From Dechloromonas sp. (lineage in GTDB: Bacteria > Pseudomonadota > Gammaproteobacteria > Burkholderiales > Rhodocyclaceae), in assembly GCA_028687035.1 (NCBI GenBank), contig JAQUAX010000002.1:62001-126000 (forward strand): 64,000 nt of DNA. Reading direction: 5' to 3'. Below, in pieces: positions 58,746-64,000 of the stretch (within the stretch, counting starts at the first letter, position 1; each line of letters starts with the position of its first letter). The notes beneath the pieces were generated by a model. It ran no database searches, was not told the origin of the DNA, and was given only the letters and a program-made list of their open reading frames with translations. The position numbers and the translations under genes were made by a program.

Positions 58746-61700
58746 CTAAGGGGCGAATACCAGTTCCGGGACCACTACTTCCCAGTGGTCGCATTTGCAC
58801 TGTTCGATGTAGTCGGCGTTGCTGTCGCGCTTGTGCCAGACAACGATGGCGTGCACCCGGGCGGCAATGCAGTGGAGTTGGTCCGGCGGTCTGAAATGCT
58901 GTGACAGGCGGCCGACCGTGAAACCATCGAGCGTCTGCAGGCTATAGCCGCGCGCTTCGGCCTGCAGTTGCAGGCGGTCCCCAAGCTTGAGGGCGGCGAG
59001 GCGCGAATGAAGGCGAGCCTGCGCGTCCTTTCGCCCGGCAAATCCGAGGTCGACCTCCCTCAGGGCCGGGATGACATAGCGGCGGTCCAGTCCCGGCGGT
59101 TCTGGCAGCCACAGGCAGGGCGGTCGCCGGAGCAGGGCAGGGTGCTCGGGTAGGTCGTCGATGAGCGGGTTGCCGCTGTCGAGGCGGGCCAAGGTCAGCG
59201 TCCGGCGCGCGCGGGTCATCGCGACGTAGTAGAGGCGACGGGCGGCGTCGGTATCCTCCTCTTTCTGTGCTAGCCATTCACCATCCAGAACGAAGACATG
59301 GTCAAATTCCAGGCCCTTGGCGCGGTGCGCGGAAAGCAGGAGGAGGCCGCTCTGGCGGCGCCGGCTGGCGCGCCCCCATTCGGCTAGCCAGTCGCGGAAA
59401 TAGTCCAGCGAAACCTCGGCACCCTGGGTGTCATCGGCAAAGGCGGCGACCGCCTCGCGCACGCTGGATGCCCAGCCTTCGACAGGGCGTGCAGCCAGCC
59501 AGCCGGAAAGGATCGCGGACGAGACGAGCGTCCCGTGTGCGTCGGCAAAGGCGAGCAGGGCCTGTGTTTCGCGCAGGCGCCAGAGCGGGGGCGCTGCCTC
59601 GTCGGCCATGCTGACTGGCAGGCCGCGGGCTTCGCAGGCGGCGCGCAAGGGATCGAGATACTTCCACTGGCGGGCGATCACTGCGGTTGCACCGAGGTCG
59701 AGTCCGAGTGCGCGCAGGCGTTCGATTTCTGTCAGTACGGCGAGCGCCTGTTGTTCGGCACTGCACCCGGCCGGGAGGATCTGCACATGACCCTGAACCA
59801 CACTGTCGTAGTCCTGCCATTCGCCGCCGGGCGGGGATTTGCCGCGGGCGGTGTTGATCCGGATCGGCTGGCTTGCCTTCATCCGGTTCCCGGCTGGGGC
59901 AATCAGGGCGTTGGCGGTAGCGATGATGTTTGCGGTCGACCGGTAGTTTTCGACCAGAAAGCGGGTTTGCGCCTGATAGTCGTCTGCGAATTTACGGATG
60001 AATTCGACCGAGGCGCCGGCAAAGGCATAGATGTTCTGGTCGTCGTCGCCGACAGCGAAGAGGTTGAGCCTGCCGTCCTCATCGTTTCGCTTGCGGCCGG
60101 CCAGAGCCGAGATCAAGGCATACTGGGCGGGGCCGATGTCCTGATACTCATCGACGAAAATCCAGCGAAAGCCGGCCAGCAGCCGGTCTCGTTGGGTGTC
60201 GGCGTCTTCGGGCGGCAGGCCGCGACCTTCGAGCAGTGCCGTGGCTTCTCTCAGGATGGCGTCGAAGTCATCGTCGTTCTGTACCTGATGTTCGGCAAAA
60301 CTCGCGCCGACGAGGCGCATGGCCAGCGCATGGCAGGTGAGTACGGTGACGCCGAGGGCGTCGCTGCCGATCAGTTCGCGGAGACGATGGCGGATTTCCA
60401 GCGCTGCGTGGCGGTTGTAGGCCAGGGCGACGATGGTCCGGGGGTTCTCGCGGCGGATGCGCACGAGGTAGGCGATGCGATGGACGAGTACCCGCGTCTT
60501 GCCTGCGCCTGGGCCGGCAAGCACCAGCATGTTGGTATTTTCCCGGTCGTCGGCGACGATGCTGCGCTGGCTCGGTTTGGCCAGGGTCTCGACGATGCTT
60601 TCCCAGGATTGCGGCGTGGTTTGCCGCTCCAGTTCATCCTCCCGGCCGGGCAGCCAACGCTTGCAGAAAGCATCGCGGGACAGGCTGAAGTAGTCCATCG
60701 CCAGTTGCAGCGCGTCCGCCATGCGGGCGATGCCTCGTTCGGCGTATTCGGCCATGATATGGATCTGCCGCGTCAGCTCGTTGTAGTGCAGTTGCAGCGG
60801 CTGGTAACTGCTTTTTTCGAATTGCAGCTTCCAGTTGCTGTCCAGGTGCAGTGTCATCGCCGAGCGAAAGACAGCCAGGCCCTTGTTCAGCCGCAGGATG
60901 TCCTGTTCGTGCAGCCAGAGCAGGGCCCGGTCGACGAGCTTGTCGATCGACCCGTTTTCGGCAGCGAGCAGGGCATCGCCGGCGACGCTGGCGGCCAGCT
61001 TGCCCAAAGTGGTCTCAGCCAGCAGGTCGATGCCGCGCGCGCCGCTGGGCAGGCACGACAGCCAGTGATCGAGCAGCAGACCGGCAGCGGTGCGGCGCCG
61101 TTCTGCGGTCTTCTCGAGTGCGGCCCAGTTCCGGTTGAGCGCGAGAAATACCGTTTCCGGGTCGCTGGCCCGCTTTAGCGTCAGGCTGCCTCGTCCTTCC
61201 GGACCGTCCCGGCCATCGCCGGCCAATCCCTTGAGAATGAGGCCCAGCCCATGGGGCAGAGCCTGGGGGTGGCCGTCGTCCTTGAGATGCTGGGCCAGCA
61301 AACGCAGGTTGAGCGGGTAGCCGTCGCCGGCAATCGCATCCGGCGCGGTTTCGCGCAATTGGGCGATCAAGGCTTTTTCGAGCGCGCAGGTCATCTCGAA
61401 ACGTTTCTTCGACGAGCGTTCGACGCCCACGTGCACGTAGGCGGTCATCCCTGTGTCGTTGCTGGAAATGCCCAGCCGGTCGAACAGGTAAAGCGCCTGG
61501 CGCAGGGCGCTGGCCTCGAAGCCGGCACCGGCCATCAGTTCGTCGGTGCTGATCCCTTCGTCGGCCGGGGCGACCATCAGGATCTGCAGCAGGTTCAGGT
61601 ATTTCTTTCGCTCCTCCGGCGCCGGGATGCAACTCGCCAGCTTGCAGTCGGCTTCGGCCAGATCCTTGACGCGCAGCGAGGACGGGAAAATCTGCACGCT

Positions 61701-63989
61701 GTTTTCCTCGCGCCGGACCAGCCCAGCCTCTTCCAGCCAGGCGACGGCGGTGCGGACGCGGGTGTCGTCGGTGGCGATGTCGCGTTTGAAAGCGCCGTCC
61801 TCGTCTTCGTCGAGGATTTCGCCCGACGTGGCGACGATGGGTTCATCGCGGTTCTTCTTGCGCTGGATCTGGCGCAGCGCGCGCAGCACGCTCTGGATGT
61901 CTCGCCGTGACAAGCGTGAATTGGCCGACATGCCGTGCTGGCGCTCGACGTCCTCAGCGGTGTAGAGGAGCACGCAGCGCGCCGCCGCGCGGTCGCGACC
62001 GGCGCGACCGGCTTCCTGTAGGTAGTTTTCCAGCGAGCCGGGAATGTCGGCGTGGACGACCAGGCGGACGTCGGGCTTGTCGATGCCCATGCCGAAGGCG
62101 TTGGTGGCGGCGATGACGCGCAATTCGCCGCTGATGAAAGCTTTTTGCGTTTCCTTCTTGGTTTCCGGTGGCAGTCGGGCGTGATACGCCGCTGCGGCCA
62201 GGCCCTTTTTCCGGAGAAAGTCGGCGAGTTCTTCCGTCTGCTTGCGCGTGGCGCAGTAGGCGATGGCGCCGCCGGATTTTTCCGGAGGCAATTCGTCGGC
62301 GATCAGGCGCCCCACCAGATCGTATTTTTCCCCGGGCGTGGTCGGGATCACATCGAAGCGCAGGTTGTCGCGCCGGGCGCCGCCATCGTGCACCTGCATC
62401 GCGATGCCCAGTTTTTCGCGGAAATGCCCGACGATGTCGGCGACCACTTCCGGTTTTGCGGTGGCGGTCAGGCACTGGATCAGCGGCAGCGTTTTGTCCG
62501 GCGAGGCATCGCGGGTCTCGGCGATGAAGCGGGCGACGTAGCGATAATCCGGCCGGAAATCCTGGCCCCATTTCGACAGGCAGTGCGCCTCGTCAAAAAT
62601 CCAGGCGCCGATTTCGCGTTGGGCCAGTACCTTGCGCACACTGCGATTGCGCAACTGCTCCGGGGCGATGAGCAGGATGCCGACATCGCCCAGGCGCACG
62701 CGGTCGAGCACATCAGCGCGCTCTGGCATGTTGAGCAGGCCGTTGATCGCCGCGCAACAGTCGATGCCGCGCTCGCGCAAGCCCTTGATCTGGTCCTCCA
62801 TCAGCGCGACCAGCGGCGAGATCACCACGGACAGGGCGCCGGTGCGGACGAAGCGCGACAGCGCCGGAATCTGGTAACACAAGGACTTGCCGGTGCCAGT
62901 CGGCAGGATGCCGAGCGCAGGCTCGCCGCGCATGGCGCTTTCGACGATGACTCGTTGCAGTGGCAGGCCGCTGGCAGGATCGACCGGCTCGGGGCGGAAT
63001 TCGTAGCCGGGGCCGAACCAGTGCTGCAACTGCTGGCGGGCATCGTGCTGTTGGCGACACCAGTGGCAATCTGGGGCGGTGCAGGGTATGTCGCGCAGTT
63101 GGCGGATCAGGCGGCCGGTCTCGGGAAACTGGTAGCGGACCCAGGGCGGCATGACCGAGTTGCCTCCGGCCACCGACAGCCAGGCCAAGGCATAGGCAAG
63201 CGGCCAGGCCAGATGTTCTGCGCTGGCTATGATCCGGTGGGCGGCGGTTTTGCAACTTTGGCCGTCGAGTAGGCGGGCGATGGCGGTGCGCGCTTCTTCG
63301 GCACCCGGCGTGGCAGCGCGCCGGATGACCATGAAGAAGCGGTTCAGCCCGGAAATGCTTTGATCGCGTGTGGTCAGCCAGTGCCAGACGAGCAGCAGGT
63401 CGGGCGAGGCCTGTTGCATCTGCTGCAGGCTGCGTTCCTGGTCGCAAAACACCTGCAGGGCTAGTTCGGCATCGAGCAGCGGGTTGTTCTTGCGGTTGCC
63501 GAGTAGTTGTCCGTCCTGATAATGCTTGACGAGGTGGTGGTAGGGATTCTTCGGGAAAGCCAGCGGGTTGAGGCGCAGGGTGTCGATTGCCGGTTTTGCG
63601 AACAGCCGCAGATTGGGATTGGCGGCGCGCAGTTGCGGCAGGTCGAAGGCAATCAGGTTGTGGCCGAGCAGGAAGGCAGCATCGTCGGCCAGCGCATCCA
63701 GCCGCTCCAAAGTTTCCGGAAGCTTGCCGGGAGGGTAGCTCAGGCGCTCGTCGGTATCGCCTCGCAAAGCTGCCAGCTGGTGAATGATGCGGCTGCGGAT
63801 TCCCACCTCGAGGTCGAGGCTCAGGCAGCGTGGTTTGCTGGTTCTGCCTTCGGGTGTGGGATCGGGATTGCTATGCACGTTGGAGCGGGAAAGAGCCGGC
63901 AGCAAGTCATTCGTACGGCATTGTAATGCGCGAAATCCTTGCTCGGCGTAAGCTTCCGGCTTTTCGTCAAGGCAGGGAAGGGAATACAT
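58746..63989 (-). CDS. exonuclease-RecQ-UvrD fusion helicase
   Basis: A 1747-residue fusion. The N-terminal DnaQ-like 3'-5' exonuclease has D59-x-E61 (LSLDLEV), GHNLIAFD (D116) and NNPLLDA (D173); Asn168 stands where DEDDh members have histidine. A complete RecQ ATPase follows, with Walker A ILPTGTGKSLCYQ (K368), DEAH (466-469), YCATRKQTEELADFL and EAGRAGRDRAAARC. A less recognisable middle part leads to a UvrD/Rep helicase with Walker A LAGPGAGKTR (K1164), DEYQD (1280-1284), LSAHRAKGLEFDHV and YVAMTRARRTL. It likely processes or unwinds DNA in repair, or restricts foreign DNA. Third-position G/C is visibly lower than in neighbouring genes, suggesting transfer. The reading frame stays open to the window edge, so the true start may lie further upstream. 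Confidence 0.88.
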   Translation of the reverse strand: MYSLPCLDEKPEAYAEQGFRALQCRTNDLLPALSRSNVHSNPDPTPEGRTSKPRCLSLDLEVGIRSRIIHQLAALRGDTDERLSYPPGKLPETLERLDALADDAAFLLGHNLIAFDLPQLRAANPNLRLFAKPAIDTLRLNPLAFPKNPYHHLVKHYQDGQLLGNRKNNPLLDAELALQVFCDQERSLQQMQQASPDLLLVWHWLTTRDQSISGLNRFFMVIRRAATPGAEEARTAIARLLDGQSCKTAAHRIIASAEHLAWPLAYALAWLSVAGGNSVMPPWVRYQFPETGRLIRQLRDIPCTAPDCHWCRQQHDARQQLQHWFGPGYEFRPEPVDPASGLPLQRVIVESAMRGEPALGILPTGTGKSLCYQIPALSRFVRTGALSVVISPLVALMEDQIKGLRERGIDCCAAINGLLNMPERADVLDRVRLGDVGILLIAPEQLRNRSVRKVLAQREIGAWIFDEAHCLSKWGQDFRPDYRYVARFIAETRDASPDKTLPLIQCLTATAKPEVVADIVGHFREKLGIAMQVHDGGARRDNLRFDVIPTTPGEKYDLVGRLIADELPPEKSGGAIAYCATRKQTEELADFLRKKGLAAAAYHARLPPETKKETQKAFISGELRVIAATNAFGMGIDKPDVRLVVHADIPGSLENYLQEAGRAGRDRAAARCVLLYTAEDVERQHGMSANSRLSRRDIQSVLRALRQIQRKKNRDEPIVATSGEILDEDEDGAFKRDIATDDTRVRTAVAWLEEAGLVRREENSVQIFPSSLRVKDLAEADCKLASCIPAPEERKKYLNLLQILMVAPADEGISTDELMAGAGFEASALRQALYLFDRLGISSNDTGMTAYVHVGVERSSKKRFEMTCALEKALIAQLRETAPDAIAGDGYPLNLRLLAQHLKDDGHPQALPHGLGLILKGLAGDGRDGPEGRGSLTLKRASDPETVFLALNRNWAALEKTAERRRTAAGLLLDHWLSCLPSGARGIDLLAETTLGKLAASVAGDALLAAENGSIDKLVDRALLWLHEQDILRLNKGLAVFRSAMTLHLDSNWKLQFEKSSYQPLQLHYNELTRQIHIMAEYAERGIARMADALQLAMDYFSLSRDAFCKRWLPGREDELERQTTPQSWESIVETLAKPSQRSIVADDRENTNMLVLAGPGAGKTRVLVHRIAYLVRIRRENPRTIVALAYNRHAALEIRHRLRELIGSDALGVTVLTCHALAMRLVGASFAEHQVQNDDDFDAILREATALLEGRGLPPEDADTQRDRLLAGFRWIFVDEYQDIGPAQYALISALAGRKRNDEDGRLNLFAVGDDDQNIYAFAGASVEFIRKFADDYQAQTRFLVENYRSTANIIATANALIAPAGNRMKASQPIRINTARGKSPPGGEWQDYDSVVQGHVQILPAGCSAEQQALAVLTEIERLRALGLDLGATAVIARQWKYLDPLRAACEARGLPVSMADEAAPPLWRLRETQALLAFADAHGTLVSSAILSGWLAARPVEGWASSVREAVAAFADDTQGAEVSLDYFRDWLAEWGRASRRRQSGLLLLSAHRAKGLEFDHVFVLDGEWLAQKEEDTDAARRLYYVAMTRARRTLTLARLDSGNPLIDDLPEHPALLRRPPCLWLPEPPGLDRRYVIPALREVDLGFAGRKDAQARLHSRLAALKLGDRLQLQAEARGYSLQTLDGFTVGRLSQHFRPPDQLHCIAARVHAIVVWHKRDSNADYIEQCKCDHWEVVVPELVFAP

Positions 63990-64000
63990 GAGCGGCCGCC

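Noticed and set aside
58746..63989. Calling the helicase fusion part of a defence island
   Set aside because: No companion defence gene, integrase or attachment site is visible in the window, and the upstream side is cut off.

Overview
The window is very GC-rich chromosomal DNA of a Gram-negative, respiratory, facultatively anaerobic proteobacterium. The gene set fits a betaproteobacterium, most plausibly Rhodocyclales: a one-subunit RNase G, ProQ, MsbA, a system I cytochrome c maturation operon, orphan napF, a Hup uptake hydrogenase, lower-ligand cobalamin assembly and many c-di-GMP proteins. The genus cannot be fixed from sequence reading alone. Coding density is high, and many neighbouring stops and starts overlap as ATGA, so most genes sit in translationally coupled operons.

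Layout. (1) 1-5.7 kb: a PilZ/STAS-like protein, a TonB-dependent receptor, a membrane GGDEF/degenerate-EAL protein and a periplasmic binding protein. (2) 5.7-17.1 kb: a two-sided cobalamin locus. On the minus strand a cobalamin riboswitch with a clear terminator precedes bluB-cbiB-cobD-btuF-like-cobalamin-binding protein. cobQ runs divergently. On the plus strand a second riboswitch with its own terminator precedes cobT-cobS-cobC, with cobU divergent. A small histidine kinase and a TPR-containing response regulator sit inside the locus. (3) 17-27 kb: msbA, polA, a LOG-family protein, thrB, two related membrane proteins and the nadD-rsfS-rlmH-maf run. (4) 27-37.5 kb: enoyl-CoA hydratase, acyltransferase, a three-lipoprotein CsgG/DUF4810/DUF799 set, trhP, rng, a dienelactone hydrolase, proQ, two tRNA-Lys genes with an obvious sigma70 promoter, and two unknown proteins. 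(5) 37.4-44.6 kb: napF and a complete ccmABCDEFGHI operon, all on the minus strand. A perfect FNR box lies exactly where a class II activator site should be upstream of ccmA. (6) 44.6-49.5 kb: a 1625-residue c-di-GMP sensor with CBS, PAS, GAF-like, GGDEF, EAL and zinc-binding CZB domains. (7) 49.7-58.7 kb: a [NiFe] uptake hydrogenase cluster hupSLCDFGHIJK-hypAB. Its promoter region holds a textbook sigma54 -24/-12 element, a consensus IHF site, a perfect FNR box and an upstream inverted repeat placed like an enhancer. (8) 58.7-64 kb: a giant exonuclease-RecQ-UvrD fusion on the opposite strand, where hypFCDE would normally follow.

How the parts fit. The FNR-type sites on ccm and hup link cytochrome maturation and hydrogen oxidation to low oxygen. 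The hydrogenase feeds electrons through HupC into the quinone pool, while Ccm makes the c-type cytochromes needed for anaerobic terminal reductases; napF hints at nitrate. Both cobalamin operons are fed back by adenosylcobalamin through riboswitches. Corrin-ring genes, btuCD, hypCDEF and the sigma54 activator are not in this window.
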